A stretch of 64,000 nt of DNA from Limnephilus marmoratus (Eukaryota > Arthropoda > Insecta > Trichoptera > Limnephilidae), in assembly GCA_917880885.1 (NCBI GenBank), contig OU862931.1, positions 14,395,337 to 14,459,336 of the forward strand. The letters are read 5' to 3'. Of this stretch, positions 11,400 through 23,182 are shown one piece after another. The notes under the pieces were generated by a model. It was not told the origin of the DNA. It did no database searches and was given only the letters and a program-made list of their open reading frames with translations. The position numbers and the translations under genes are program-made. Numbering within the stretch: the first letter of the stretch is position 1; each line of letters starts with the position of its first letter.

Positions 11400-12110
11400 C
11401 AAAATCGACACGTGGATATTGCCAACTGGAAGACACTCGTCAAGATTAAAGATTTACAAAAGGATTATCGATAAAGCTCACTTTAATCCATCGGATTCTA
11501 ATCAGCTGGGATATATTTTAACTCAGATACTAAATCAGTTTATTTAATCCCTTATATAAATAATGGATAGGATTATTCTACGATTTTCGTAGCGTATTAG
11601 CCAACAAAATTTATAGCACGAATAAAATAGATGATCAATTAATTAAAGAAATTAACCTAACATAATGAATTTAAACCCAGCTCTTTTAAGCGATCAACTT
11701 TCATAGTGAGCTACGAAACATTGAAATATCATTTTTAACCATAATATATATAAGAATTGTTATAGTGGAACCTCAAACTGTAATATTTTATCATTTAAAA
11801 CAATATTAACGACTCTCAAACGAAAAATATGAAACAGAAACGACAAGAAAAGAATCAGTCACACTCAGGACCTCTTCCTTTCCGAGTAATTATTCCCTTT
11901 ATCACCGAGCATTGTCAATGAAGAAATAACAAACTCAATGGTCAAAGCACTTCCTCGGCAAGCAAGAGGCCCTTGTTTTTATACCTATATGCAACTGAAT
12001 CTTTTTCTGTTTCACATTTTTGGTTTACGAGTCGATATTTTTTGATAATATTTTAAAGTTTTTTGATTTGTTTTGAATTGTTGAGTATTTGAAAACTTAA
12101 TTTGAGGGGT
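11400..12110. other. spacer, nothing recognised
   Basis: AT-rich, no coding signal, no repeat structure noticed. Confidence 0.4.
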
Positions 12111-12111
12111 G

Positions 12112-12152
12112 ATTCACGGGTAACGCCGCCCCAGGAACCATACTCTGGTTTC
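12112..12152 (+). mobile_element. SINE-like family A, 5' fragment
   Basis: Only the head of the family is present (GATTCACGGGTAACGCCGCC, then CCAGGAACCAT); the match stops abruptly. Confidence 0.55.
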
Positions 12153-12599
12153 AGTTGATACACCCATCATTTTATCCCAAATTAACATTAACACACCTTC
12201 AAGAAATTCAACAAGGAGGATGCAAGATATTTTCTATATATCTACCTACCACACAAATACAGGATATTTCTCCCCTTTACCACGAACATTAAGACATTAT
12301 AACACTATACACTGCTCTAATAATGAAATTGACATTTTTAATAACCCATTCAATCACTTCAAAAAATATATTTTACCATCAATCGTATAAAGCTGATATT
12401 GTGATGAAGCCCTTTATTCAAAGACAGGAAATATTGCACCTACTAAATCATTGTCCCATCAGCACAGGTGCCAATAATAAATTGTTGGTTAATTCTTTTG
12501 TACTCTACCTTTTACTCATTCTTGTTCGTCATTCACTTTTGCGTATTTACGAGTAGCTAATTATTACTGATATTATTTTTGTTATAATTTTTGTAATTT

Positions 12600-12685
12600 A
12601 AATCATCCATGTATATAAATTTTTGGGCTTAATGCCTGTTTTATGTACTTAAATAAAAATAAATAAATAAAAAATAAATCAACAC
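12600..12685 (+). repeat. A-rich (AAATA)n tail, probable LINE 3' end
   Basis: TTTTGGGCTTAATGCCTGTT followed by an AATAAA-rich simple tail is the usual look of a LINE 3' terminus. The sequence upstream (12150-12600) has one open frame (12323-12556) without recognisable domains. Confidence 0.45.
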
Positions 12686-12708
12686 CTCTACCGCAAATGG
12701 CCTGAAGT

Positions 12709-12756
12709 GTTTGGGGGGGAGGGGAGGAGGTGGGGGGGGAGGCGGAGTGGGAACCC
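12709..12756. repeat. G-run cluster on plus strand
   Basis: Several G runs (7-8 G, GGGG, GG, 8 G) in about 45 bp. The spacing could allow a G-quadruplex, but it may simply be simple-sequence expansion. Confidence 0.6.
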
Positions 12757-12769
12757 CCATAATACTATG

Positions 12770-13650
12770 CTAGCGAAACCGGGAGCAAAAGCTAGTATAT
12801 AACATGTTCTTTAATGAACGCATTTTGGAAATTAAAAGCAAAATTTTATGATGGGCGGTACAATAGTACAAAGAATTGATCAGAATATTTATCTTCCTAA
12901 ATGTGTTTCGTCTCTCGGTAGGAGTCAAATTGGTGAGAAAGGATTCGAATAATAAAAGATAAAAGATTTTGAGACCACTCAGAACACTCACGCGGTATTC
13001 ACACCAAAAAGTGTAGATTTCGCTTCTAGGGAATTTCTGTTCTCTTTTTTTTTCTGTTACTTTTGCGGTTTTCGGTATCCTCCATGACCAAGATATTCCA
13101 CAAACCACAGAAACAACATTAAAATGATTCTTGCCTATCACGAATTGGACATTTGTTGGGTAAATAAAAGCCATCATGTTCGTACAAAGCACCAAAGCTT
13201 TTGTAATCTCACCGAATCCTTGGGTCAGGGAAATGTGCTTTAAACATTTCAAGGCAACGAGTGTAACGGAATAAGTGAATTTCAGTGAATATTAAGCAGG
13301 AGGCTTGCTTCCAGAGGAACTCATTTAATATGTCAGAATGTTCACAAACACATCTTGTTTATTTTAAGCCCGGTTTTGAGACAGTTAGTAGAATATTTAA
13401 AAATTTAAACCTTTGTCAGTTATTGTAGGCACAGCGGGTAACCGTGAGAAATTACTGTTGGCTAAAACCAGGTTATATTGGTTTTGCATGAGAATGGGTG
13501 AAAAATTTGGCAAGCTTAGGATGGTCGAAATGAGGCAAGTCACTGATAAAATAATATGGTTAAGTTATGGATAATTTAGTAGTTAAACAGATGATGAAAC
13601 CAGGTGAGAAACTAGGTGATGAAACGGGTGATGAAACCAGACGATAGCTT
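12770..13650. other. spacer, no gene supported
   Basis: A 160-residue minus-strand open frame (12770-13252) lacks recognisable domains and codon bias I could credit. A GTGATGAAAC-type short repeat occurs near 13600-13640. Confidence 0.4.
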
Positions 13651-13651
13651 T

Positions 13652-14183
13652 TTTTTACATTAACTCCACACAGGAGGCCATGAGGAAAATAATTTCCCTC
13701 TGGTCCTATGTCATCTGATATGCTGTGTGGAGGGTCTTTTTAAGGAGAGGGAGGAATGAAAATTGGTCTTGAAGAGGCCCATATTGTAGAAAGGAGGAAA
13801 AACAGAGGCCGGCAAATCGTTCCACAGCCGAGCTGTTGAACACACACCGTTCCACAGCCGAGCGACCCGTTCTCATATGACAAATATCAACCGTGTACAC
13901 ATATTGGGCACGCGTGTGGCGTGTTTCCCAACTAAGCACCTGTGCCGAAGGGATTGATGCCGCTAGTTCTTCGGAGCATCTACCGTTGTAATACCGGTAG
14001 AAGAAGGATAACATTCCCACACGACGCGACGCCTGCGCTCTAAAGATTGCAATCCGTCTGTTAAGATGGGAGAATCTATCAAATGGACCGCCCGTTTCTG
14101 CACAAAGTCGAGGGTATTTTTTAGGTATTTTGGAGCTCCAGACCAGAGATGGCTGCCAAATTCAACGGTGGGGCGCACTTGTT
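13652..14183 (-). pseudogene. LINE family B, ORF2 C-terminus and 3' tail
   Basis: On the minus strand, 14178-14020 encodes a VEFGSHLWSGAPKYL..VQKRAVHLI stretch. After a frameshift, 14020-13706 encodes FFYRYYNGRCSEELAASIP and ends LLKKTLHTAYQMT. This is the C-terminal part of a Jockey/CR1-like LINE ORF2. The 3' UTR is a short stem-loop (GGACCAGAGGG..CCTCATGGCC, one strand mutated) and a poly-A, identical in plan to the tail of SINE-like family A. The frameshift and internal CACAGCCGAG duplication show it is inactive. Confidence 0.8.
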
Positions 14184-14300
14184 TGCTTACGTTTTGCGAA
14201 ATAAATAACGGTAAACGAACTTTTGAACTTGAATTTTTTTTTTGTGTTTTTGACTGATTCCTGACTTAATTAATTAATCGTGGTGTAATTATTACGCAGC

Positions 14301-14906
14301 GCGTAGAGTCACGTGGGGTAACCGTACGCAGAGTATAAGTGTTCGCAATGATGTTTCCGAGGTGGTCGTGCCTGTTTCGCGCCCGCACGTTCCTTAATTC
14401 AGTAGCATTTTGGGTCGCATTGAAGCAGGATATGAGTACAGTGAATCCTAATTTGAAAATAAAAGTTGATAGGTAAATTACTGTTTTTCGTGCTTTTTCT
14501 TAAATTTTGTCATCTGCTATCGACATGTTTGCTTACCGAAATGTGCTATTGTGTAACCAACTGAGTCAGAGCGATGTGGTCTATGATAATTTTTGGTAAA
14601 ATATTGTTAGTTACACGGGTGCAAAGTGATAATTCTATTAAAGATAGCCACTAATCTGATTTGAAAACTTCTCTACGGTATGCGAATACTTACCCCGCAC
14701 GTGGGGTAAGTGTTCGTAATCGACATGCATGTAAACATTTTTATATAACTTTTTGATTTATGAACTACATAAGGTTTTTATGTTTGTTTGAGATGGCTTA
14801 ATGATCAATCATATCAATAAACAAAAAAGAGCAAAATACCTATAGTGTTTTAATACAAAAATCCCAATGTAAAAACTGCGTACGTTTACTCCACGTGACT
14901 CTAAGC
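14301..14906. mobile_element. ~0.6-kb MITE with ~32-bp terminal inverted repeats
   Basis: Left end GCGTAGAGTCACGTGGGGTA and right end (reverse complement) GCTTAGAGTCACGTGGAGTA continue into ACGTACGCAG in both. An internal CCCGCACGTGGGGTAAGTGT echoes the ends. No coding capacity; flanking duplication unclear. Confidence 0.7.
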
Positions 14907-15034
14907 TCGGAACAGTGTAAAACTTGACATATAATATTTCGGCGTAGGTATGGCCACTTCGTCCTTAAACACGACTTAAATCTGGCGTAACTACACCAAT
15001 GCTGAAACAGTATATAAGAGTCTAATCTAAGTAA

Positions 15035-15305
15035 GATTTTTTACATCAACTCCACACAGCAGGCCTGGGAGAAAATAATTCCTCACAGCGCCCACGTCAA
15101 CTTTGAGGTTGCTGTTTGGAGAGTGTTTTTAGGAAAGGAAGGAGAGGAAGTTCTGAGAAGGAATAAGGTATGAGGAGTGGGTTGAAAGCAGTGTGACCCA
15201 GGAGTGACGGAAGAATTAACACATCTCTCCTACTGCGTTGCAAGGCGATGTTCCGAGAGAGCCCTATTGGAGAGGTTAAAGATCGCCCTCAACCAGTTTC
15301 TTACG
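15035..15305 (-). mobile_element. SINE-like family A, 5'-truncated copy
   Basis: Poly-T, then a worn tail stem-loop, then the GGAAAGGAAGGAGAGGAAGT, TGAGGAGTGGGT and AGGCGATGTTCCGAGAGA landmarks. The match ends before the family 5' head. Confidence 0.7.
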
Positions 15306-15319
15306 ACCTGGCTTGCACC

Positions 15320-16140
15320 CTATGAAAACCCACTTGCCATGGTGTTAGTTATTATTTGTATAAGGTACGTGATACGAGGAAATGAATTGATTGGGTTACC
15401 ATTTCTTATTGTCTTCATTAGACAGAGAAGCAATAATATGTGTGTTTCTTCAAACCTTTTTCTTCTGAAACTGTACTCTCTTTAATAAGCTGTTCATAAA
15501 TTGATTTCTTTGTAGTTTTCGCAACAACAAATACAGAGTAAAACTTTATCTACAATACCACGGAAAATCTTAAAGCGAAATCTCTGATTGCGGAAGTTCA
15601 ATTTTATCTTAGTTCAAGTCCTTTCAATTTGTGAGGCTTTCAAGGCACTCATATGATGTCATAGTGGAAGTATTCAATTTACAAATACCTTCTTAATTGT
15701 TTTTTTTTGCTTCAAAATTTGTCAAATCATGTTATTTAATGCCATATATAATATTTTTTCTTTAGAAGTGGTTTGCATCATTAAATTCATATTACAATTA
15801 CTTTTTTCGTAGTAGTTATTTTTTATCACTAAATTCGTAAAATGAACACTAGCAATGTGATATGATTTTCAATTTGTACAGCCAAGAGTATTATTGATTC
15901 ATTTTTGGGTATTATGCATTATTACTTCATTATCCAACGTTTCCGACAGCGTCAAAGTGTTTATCTTCAGGGCAGTTGTGTAGAAACACTGTGTATACTA
16001 CACAACTGTGTGCACAGTGTGTCTACGCAATTGCCTTGATGATGGGCACTGTAACGCTGTTGGTTGTGTCACATTTCTATTGTTATGTGTTGCATATCAA
16101 TTTTTATGATTGTTATAATATAATAATTTTTTACGCACCA
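15320..16140. other. spacer
   Basis: AT-rich, no coding or repeat signal that I can support. Confidence 0.4.
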
Positions 16141-16141
16141 G

Positions 16142-16404
16142 ATTTAAATGTCCGGGTTAATTTTTCCCCACAGGAAAAACTAAACCCTTTCACACACTTC
16201 CCAAATGATCATCTAGTGAATCCACGCTATGCAATTGTACTATATAAGTATTATAAACACAAAACAATGCAAGAACAACATGTCAACCTACCAGAGACCA
16301 AATGGGAAAAAAAATTCACCGATTCCAGATATTTTCATAACAGAGGGTTCGGCTCTGTGGAATTCCTAATTGAACCTATAAACCCTAATGATCCCTCAAT
16401 ATAA
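16142..16404 (+). CDS. candidate terminal exon of an unknown gene (weak)
   Basis: A polypyrimidine-rich stretch ending TTTTTTACGCACCAG could be a splice acceptor. The frame then stays open for about 88 codons to a stop at 16404. The peptide is hydrophilic, with balanced composition (motifs such as NDHLVNPRYAIVLYKYYKHK and ETKWEKKFTDSRYFHNRGFG), unlike the low-complexity products of nearby chance frames. The open frame itself starts upstream at 15976 with a hydrophobic, Cys-rich stretch that looks less protein-like. No family recognised; no other exon is visible nearby. Confidence 0.25.
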
Positions 16405-17300
16405 ATATTTAAAAAATCTTTTGTAATCCTACACGTATTTTAAATGACTGATTTTTGCATTTTTATATATAAATTCTTTGACAAATCTAATATGCCTAAA
16501 TTTTGAATGAGAGACCTAGGTATAATGCCAGTATGCCAAATTCTTTTAATCTCATTTCCTAAATCTGTGAATTTTCTTATTTTTTCAGAAACAGTTTTTT
16601 GAACATTACAAGAATTTGGAATAGCTACATCAATGATATAAGTTATATATTATTATCATAATAAAATCATCGATAGTGATGTTGGCCTATGGTCTTTCTC
16701 TTAAACATAAAGCCAAATTACAAATCAGTATTTCCTAGAAGTCATCCGCAATAAATAATATCATGGTGTCAGAAATGATGTTAAAAAGTATACTGTAATT
16801 TATTGGACATATTAAATCATGCTTACATTAGAAGTAGGTAGCGCAACACGGCATAATACCCCAAAAATAAATTACGATTCTCTAGCGATGTGTTTTTTGA
16901 TGATTTCATATAACATTCAGCTGCAAACTTTATAGGTCATCGCACTGTAATATTGTCGGTTAAGAGTGTGGTTACCATTCAAAATACATTGCTATAGAAT
17001 TTTTCGAACGAATTTTGGAGTTTAGATTTGAGATGGGAAAGAGAAATATCAGGAAATACCTACCTAGCTATTCAAAATCTTTTTGATAGTGATGGTGTAT
17101 TTTTGATAAAATGATTTTGAATTGTGATCTTTCAACGGGTCGATATGGGAGTACCTATAAATCTTTTACTAATGATTAATCCGGAGGTCACGGGTTCAAA
17201 TGCCGGCGCGCGCAAGTGAATTTTGCGTTGTTAATTTGTTTTATTTTGTTTTGTTTTAGAAGATACTATCAGTATCGCCCTGGGGAAATGAAACGTTGCT
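16405..17300. other. spacer with a tRNA-like B-box fragment
   Basis: At 17178-17212, GAGGTCACGGGTTCAAATGC followed by CGGCGCGCGC resembles the T-arm end of a tRNA-derived SINE. The rest shows nothing. Confidence 0.35.
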
Positions 17301-17302
17301 TT

Positions 17303-17435
17303 ACCTTGCTCTACCTGTATTATAATGGAAGATACTCCGAGGAACTAGCGTCTTTGATTCCCTCGGCACCGGTGTACAGTTAAGAAATAGGCAAATGCAA
17401 GCCCAACACTTGTCACACGAGAACGCGTCATTTCT
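17303..17435 (+). pseudogene. LINE family B fragment
   Basis: A short plus-strand translation contains LYYNGRYSEELASLIPSAP, matching the YRYYNGRCSEELAASIPSA block of the family B copy at 13652-14183. Both ends are truncated; a stop follows immediately. Confidence 0.65.
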
Positions 17436-17441
17436 ATGACT

Positions 17442-17846
17442 CAGAGGGCATTACCAGAGAAAACCGGAAATACGTCATTTTCAAAAAAGTTTTTAGACGT
17501 ATTGACTCTTTTCCACAAAAAATTATAAATGGATTTCGAAAGATTGTTCTTTTATCTAGCATTCGTATGAATAAATTTTGAGAAATTTTTTTAATTTTTA
17601 GTATAATAAGGTTATTCCATAGGTCGATGGCAGATTTGTTCAATTTTAAAAAAGTTTTTGTATTATACCACACCCATTTCAAATAATAAAATCATGCAGT
17701 AAAATAAATCAATACATTATCTAGCAAACATATGTTTTAGAATTTTAATTTTAGTTTCAATAAAATCATTAAAAAATATGTACGTACATGTGTTTCTTGG
17801 CGAAAATTGGTCCGTTTGTGTATTTATTTGCGCACTTACAAACTAA
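17442..17846 (+). repeat. repeat family C, left part, split by the LTR retrotransposon
   Basis: Runs from AGAGGGCATTACCAGAGAAA to ACAAACTAA. The rest resumes at 25902. The unsplit order is shown by the copy at 59348-60823, where the same junction is continuous. Confidence 0.85.
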
Positions 17847-18228
17847 TTTGGTATTAGGTGTGTAGTGTGTGGGTAGATTGTATAATGGCGGCATTTATTC
17901 AGCGGCCGCGTGGTGATACTCACTTTCACTGCTTTTATCTGACTCCATATATTTACCAAAGATATATCGTGTTGATGAATAAAAAGAGATCATTCTTATA
18001 CTGAGTTTTACAATTTATTTTAAGTTTAGCCACACGATAAACGACAAGTATTAAATTGGAAGATTTGTAAGGAACGATACACAACCAGCACGTCAGGTGT
18101 CAAGAAACGAATGAATTCCGCTTCCTTTGTCAAACGGAATTCAAAATGGTATTTGCAGGCGCATGCGCGTTGCCTGGGTTGCCCGCGGTTAAAATGTAAT
18201 ATATGGCTGTTATGTGTCCTTCCCTACA
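17847..18228 (-). repeat. 3' LTR
   Basis: 382 bp; no difference from 25520-25901 found on reading base by base. In element orientation it starts TGTAGGGAAGGACACATAAC and ends CCTAATACCAAA. Confidence 0.93.
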
Positions 18229-18243
18229 TACCTCCCGCCCAGT
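18229..18243 (-). promoter_or_regulatory. polypurine tract region
   Basis: On the minus strand the bases just before the 3' LTR read CTGGGCGGGAGGTA, purine-rich and correctly placed to prime plus-strand DNA synthesis. Confidence 0.6.
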
Positions 18244-20026
18244 TTTTTAGAAATAGCAGGTATGGTTAAGATTATAGTTCCATTTCTATAAAACGCCTAA
18301 TGTCCATTTGATTGTTTTAAATTGACAGAATAATACTGGTTGCGATGCAGGATCAACCAGCTTGTAAGGGGTGAGAGAAAAATATTATATGAAACATATT
18401 TCTGTTCATAAAAAACAATCAAGTGGGCTTTTACAAAAACGTGTTTCAATGTGTTTCAGAAAACATAATGTGAGTGACATATATGACGATAAGGTTTGAG
18501 TCATATTTTGTTTAAATTACACAGTTCGTAGTTATATTTTCTGAAACTTGATAAATAATACTGCTTAAAATTAGCATAAATGTAAAATACTTTAAATTAC
18601 TTAAGTATACTGCCTCGACAAACACTATGTTTGGAGCAAAAATGTTTAAATCGCTACTGCATCCTAGTTTATTGTTTTTGACTGTTTGAGTTGAATGAGT
18701 ATGTACCTATATTGAATAATATACACTAGGAATATCCTAAAATATTCATATGAAGTGATCTTCCTAACGCTGTAATTTAAAAATAATTTCTACTGTAACA
18801 GTGAATGTAATATAGTAATTTCTACAATTATTCATACAAAGTAATCTACTATCACTGAAATATGAAAAATTTATTACTCTTAATGTGGTAAAGGTAAGTA
18901 TGATATAGGATTATCTAGAAATTATTCATACGAAGTCATTTTCCTATCACTGAAATATGACACATTCCTATTCTAAATATGGTAATAAGATTTAAGTCAC
19001 ATTTTTATTTATATTAATTTAGAAAATATAATATTGTGTTCATGAAACTTGAGTTTTTTTTATTTATGTATGTTTAGAGTTATATAATGTACTTCTCTTC
19101 GAGTATCACTGAGGTTTCATGAACAGACAAGAGTATATTATCAACAATTGCTTACCGGAGCGTGATGTTAGTATCTCTATTAAAAACTACTATTTTATTT
19201 AATTTGTCATTTGAAACTGTTGAATTATTTAACTTTGAACTGTGTATTAACTGAATCAATACTAACACTATCACGCTTCCGTAAGCATTTGGAAAACTTA
19301 TTAACTAGTAAAGTTAATTTCATCCACACCTCCACTCAGATATGGCGTTGTGGCACATCTGACCGAAGACGTCTGAAATTACTAAAGGGTGGACATTTTT
19401 ATAGCCAATAACTTGGTAAGTTACTTAAACTAGGTACATATCAAAATATCATTATAAAATTCTATAAAAGTTTTTTTTAAAAGGAAAAAGTTGTATAGAA
19501 TTTTGAAAATTTATAAAAACTTCAACGCATAAAGCGGAGTGGCTAAATTTACTATTTAAATATTCATCGCAAGCTGCGGAATGTTTTATTTTTTAACACA
19601 AGGTTATTTTTACGTTAATATGTGTTATATTGAGTATATGGTCAATACAAGACATATTACACTCTGGTAATATTAAATTTAAAAAATGACTATTGTCTAA
19701 GTACATTGTTTTTCACACAATATACAGTGTTAAATTTTTCTTACAACTAGTTACATGGTTTACATGATTTTAAAAATGAAAAATTTTCATTGGTTAAATG
19801 GTTCATCACTTTGATGACCGATAGTTATTGTATAAAACAAATAATAGTACTAGAGTTCAAAATTTCTTTCAAAATTGAAGTCTTTAGTATCAGTAATTTT
19901 ACAAGTATATGGTTTAAGATAATATAAGCTTTGTATATGTTTTTAAATATTATTTTTGGTAGTCATTTTTAATTTGGAATGGGATCTGTAGGAAGGAAAA
20001 GAATTAATTATATTTAATTTTGCCAA
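18244..20026 (-). other. noncoding 3' region of the LTR retrotransposon
   Basis: About 1.8 kb, AT-rich, no frame above chance. Degenerate repeats with ATTCATA(C/T)(G/A)AAGT and CTATCACTGAAATATGA recur around 18740-18960. There is no env-like frame. Confidence 0.6.
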
Positions 20027-23000
20027 TTATTTGCTTTCCGCCCGGTATCGATTGCCAAAATGGACTCTACGACCAGATCTTGTTCTTTTTATTTCTGGGA
20101 GTGGTTCCTGGCCAGTTGTAGGAACAGGAATATTTTCTTCTACCGGTACATTTTCCTCTACAGGTAGGAAGGCTGGTTTTAACCTATCTATGGAAACACG
20201 TTTATTTTTGCCTTTTATGTTGATGACAAACGTTTTCTCATCGCGTTCCTCCACTTTATAAGGTCCTTCGTAGGAATTTTGAAGGGGTCTCCTTCCACTG
20301 TCTGTTCTAAGAAAGACATGGGTAGTTAGAGATAAGTCTTTATGTACAAAGCATTTCCTTGATCCATGGGCGGTGGTAGGTGTTGGTTTGATGTTTTCAA
20401 ATTTTTTCTGAAGTCGACCTACGTAAGTGTCGGGTTCTTCTTTAGGTGTTTCAGTGAAGAAATCACATGGTAATCTTAATGTTCTACCATATGTGAGTTC
20501 AGCTGGGGAACATTTTAGGTCTTCGCGAACAGTAGATCTCAATCCGAGTAGTATGAGCGGAAGAGTCTCCAACCAGTTCGGGTCACCGCTTGCACTAAGG
20601 GCGGCTTTCAGAGTACGGTGCCATCTCTCTATTAAGCCGTTGGCTTGTGGGTGGTATGCCGTAGTCCTTTTATGTTTAATTCCCAATTTCTCCGCCAGTT
20701 TCTTAAAGAGAAAGCTTTCGAATTGACGACCCTGGTCTGTAGTTATCGTCTCCGGGGTCCCGTGACGAGCTATCCAGTGGTTCATCAGTGCATTTGCGAC
20801 GGTTTCTGCAGACATGTCTTTCAATGGTACTGCTTCTGGCCATCGGGTGAATCTATCAATCATTGTCAACAGGTATTGGTATCCATTACATGCTGGAAGA
20901 GGTCCAACTAAATCGATATGTATGTTGCGAAAGCGGTCTTCTGGTAAGACATAAGCTGAGGGTGGAGCTACTGTATGTTTTGAGACTTTCGCTTTTTGAC
21001 AAGGGATACAGTTTTTAACGAAAGTTTTTATGTCTTTCGCCATGTTGGGCCACACAAATCTCAATTTTACTGTATTTGTTGTCCCAAGTATGCCTGGATG
21101 ACTGACATTGTGGACGCTTTCAATTACCTCGGTTCGCATAGTAGTTGGAACAAAAGGTCTGACATGACCAGTTGAGATGTCACACCAAAGTGATCTGTCT
21201 GTGCCGGGAATCACCATTTGACGTAGGGAGAGGCCGGTGTCAGCTTTTGCCTTAATAAATTCGTCGTTTTGACATTGCGCTTCTGCCATCTTCCCATAGT
21301 CAATCGTAGTAGGGCAGTTTATCTCTTCGATTCGAGATAGGGCGTCCGCTACTATATTCTGAAGTCCAGAAATATGCCTGATATCCGTTGAGAACTGTGC
21401 GATGAAATCCAGCTGTCTTTCCTGGCGTGGAGAGCTAGAGGCACGTTTCTTGCAAAAGGCAAAGGTGATCGGCTTGTGGTCAGTAAATATTATAAAATTT
21501 CGTCCTTCAACATTATTACGGAAGTATTTTACGGCTTCGTAGACACCTGTTAGCTCGCGGTCGAATGTGCTGTAGTTCCGCTGAGCTGGAGTGAATTTTT
21601 TAGAAAAGAATCCAAGTGGTTCCCATGTGTCGCCGTTGGATTGTTGTAAAGATGCTCCAATAGCTGTGTCACTTGCGTCTACCATGATGGCAATCTTCGC
21701 GTTGGGATTCGGATGAGCCAGCAGCGCTGCATTCGCCAGGTGTTTTTTACAATCTTCGAACGCTGCTGTTAATTCTTGGTTCCAGGTAAGTATTCTTTTG
21801 TCATTTTTCTTATAGCCAGTTATGCATTCGAATAGTTTCGCCTGAAGGTTTATAGCTTTAGGTAGGAACTTTCGGTAGTAATTTAACATACCTAAAAAGC
21901 GACGTAAACCCTTCGCAGTTTTAGGTAGTGGAAATTCAGTTATCGCTTTGACTTTTTCTTTAATAGGGGTCATCCCTGTTGGTGTAATTGTATGTCCCAA
22001 AAAATTTACAGTTGAGGCACCAAATTGACATTTTTGGATGTTAATGATAAGACCATGGTCGGCTAGGCGTTTGAGTAAGATGTCCAAGTGTCTTTGGTGT
22101 TCTTCTTCACTTGAGGATGCAATTAGTATGTCATCAAGATATACGAAACAAAAATCCAGATCCCTGGTGATGGCGTGCATAAAGCGTTGGAAACTTTGTG
22201 CCGCGTTGGATAACCCGAATTGCATGGTGGTAAACTCGTACAATCCGAACGGTGTGATGATGGCCGTTTTTGGTATGTCCTCAGGTTCTACGGGTATCTG
22301 GTGGTACGCCCGCGCCAAATCTATGGTCGAGAATATTTTTGCTGTTGATAGTTTGTGAGTGAAGTCGTGGAGCTGAGGGATCGGATATTTGTCCGGAACG
22401 GTCTTCGCGTTTAATCGCCTATAGTCTCCACATGGACGCCATTCACCGTTAGGCTTTTTTACCATATGCAACGGACTGGCCCAGTTGCTCTTGGAAGGTC
22501 GGCATATTCCCTGTTCCATCATAAATTTGAATTCGCGTTTGGCTGCTTCGAGAAGTGCTGGTGCTAACCTGCGCGCACGTTCGGTTACAGGGGGGCCTTT
22601 TGTTTCAATACAATGTGTCACTGTATGCTTTATTCCTGTTGTCTCCATGGTAGGCCGTGTCAAGCTTGGGTACTTACAGAGGATATCTCTATACTTCAGG
22701 GTATTAGAAATTGTTGAAATGCCTGAAGAGGTTCCCTTGTATTTTGGGCCGTGAATCAGCAATCCTGTAGACGAGTCCACGATCGCTGCCTTTTTTAGAT
22801 TGACGGTAAGGTTGAAGTTGTGCAGAAAATCGGCTCCCAGAATAGCTCTTGATACATCTGCCACTATAAATTTCCACTTCATTGTCCTACGTAGACCCAA
22901 GTTGAGTTCTAGTATTCTTGTGCCGTAGGTTTTAATGCAATTACCACTGGCGCTGTACAATGCTGGTGTGCAGCTATCCGAGGTGATGCATTTTTTATTG

Positions 23001-23182
23001 TGGTTAAAATCTCTGGGGATTATGGAGACGTCAGCACCCGTGTCTACGAGGAACTTCTGACGTGTCTCACGATCAAATAGGAAGAGACGACAACCATTAG
23101 CAGGAAGCTCACATGTCTCTACTGTGGTCTTCCTCTGTCGTTTCCCTGGTGTTTCTTCGGAAAAGAACATGGTTGGTAGCAC
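20027..23182 (-). CDS. pol: pol polyprotein: protease, reverse transcriptase, RNase H, integrase
   Basis: 1051 residues. Aspartic protease active site DTG at residues 47-49 ([13 protein letters not shown]). Reverse transcriptase follows with a YLDD box at 348-351. RNase H carries D502, E543, D568 and D613. Integrase has an HHCC zinc finger (H691, H695, C725, C728) and DD35E-type catalytic residues D757, D816 and E852 (IDLVG, TDQG, LIER). All core catalytic residues are present and the frame is uninterrupted, so the enzyme could be active. The first Met (23182) lies inside the gag overlap; the true start is set by frameshifting, so residue 1 is nominal. Pol lies in the -1 frame relative to gag and overlaps it by 64 nt. 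The product would copy the element RNA and insert the DNA into the host genome. Confidence 0.95.
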   Translation of the reverse strand: MLPTMFFSEETPGKRQRKTTVETCELPANGCRLFLFDRETRQKFLVDTGADVSIIPRDFNHNKKCITSDSCTPALYSASGNCIKTYGTRILELNLGLRRTMKWKFIVADVSRAILGADFLHNFNLTVNLKKAAIVDSSTGLLIHGPKYKGTSSGISTISNTLKYRDILCKYPSLTRPTMETTGIKHTVTHCIETKGPPVTERARRLAPALLEAAKREFKFMMEQGICRPSKSNWASPLHMVKKPNGEWRPCGDYRRLNAKTVPDKYPIPQLHDFTHKLSTAKIFSTIDLARAYHQIPVEPEDIPKTAIITPFGLYEFTTMQFGLSNAAQSFQRFMHAITRDLDFCFVYLDDILIASSSEEEHQRHLDILLKRLADHGLIINIQKCQFGASTVNFLGHTITPTGMTPIKEKVKAITEFPLPKTAKGLRRFLGMLNYYRKFLPKAINLQAKLFECITGYKKNDKRILTWNQELTAAFEDCKKHLANAALLAHPNPNAKIAIMVDASDTAIGASLQQSNGDTWEPLGFFSKKFTPAQRNYSTFDRELTGVYEAVKYFRNNVEGRNFIIFTDHKPITFAFCKKRASSSPRQERQLDFIAQFSTDIRHISGLQNIVADALSRIEEINCPTTIDYGKMAEAQCQNDEFIKAKADTGLSLRQMVIPGTDRSLWCDISTGHVRPFVPTTMRTEVIESVHNVSHPGILGTTNTVKLRFVWPNMAKDIKTFVKNCIPCQKAKVSKHTVAPPSAYVLPEDRFRNIHIDLVGPLPACNGYQYLLTMIDRFTRWPEAVPLKDMSAETVANALMNHWIARHGTPETITTDQGRQFESFLFKKLAEKLGIKHKRTTAYHPQANGLIERWHRTLKAALSASGDPNWLETLPLILLGLRSTVREDLKCSPAELTYGRTLRLPCDFFTETPKEEPDTYVGRLQKKFENIKPTPTTAHGSRKCFVHKDLSLTTHVFLRTDSGRRPLQNSYEGPYKVEERDEKTFVINIKGKNKRVSIDRLKPAFLPVEENVPVEENIPVPTTGQEPLPEIKRTRSGRRVHFGNRYRAESK

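Noticed and set aside
12770..13252. 160-residue minus-strand frame
   Set aside because: No recognisable motif, no splice or promoter context, composition typical of AT-rich chance frames.
22038..22358. Plus-strand frames inside pol and gag (20031-24256)
   Set aside because: Shadows of the minus-strand gag and pol reading frames, without domains.
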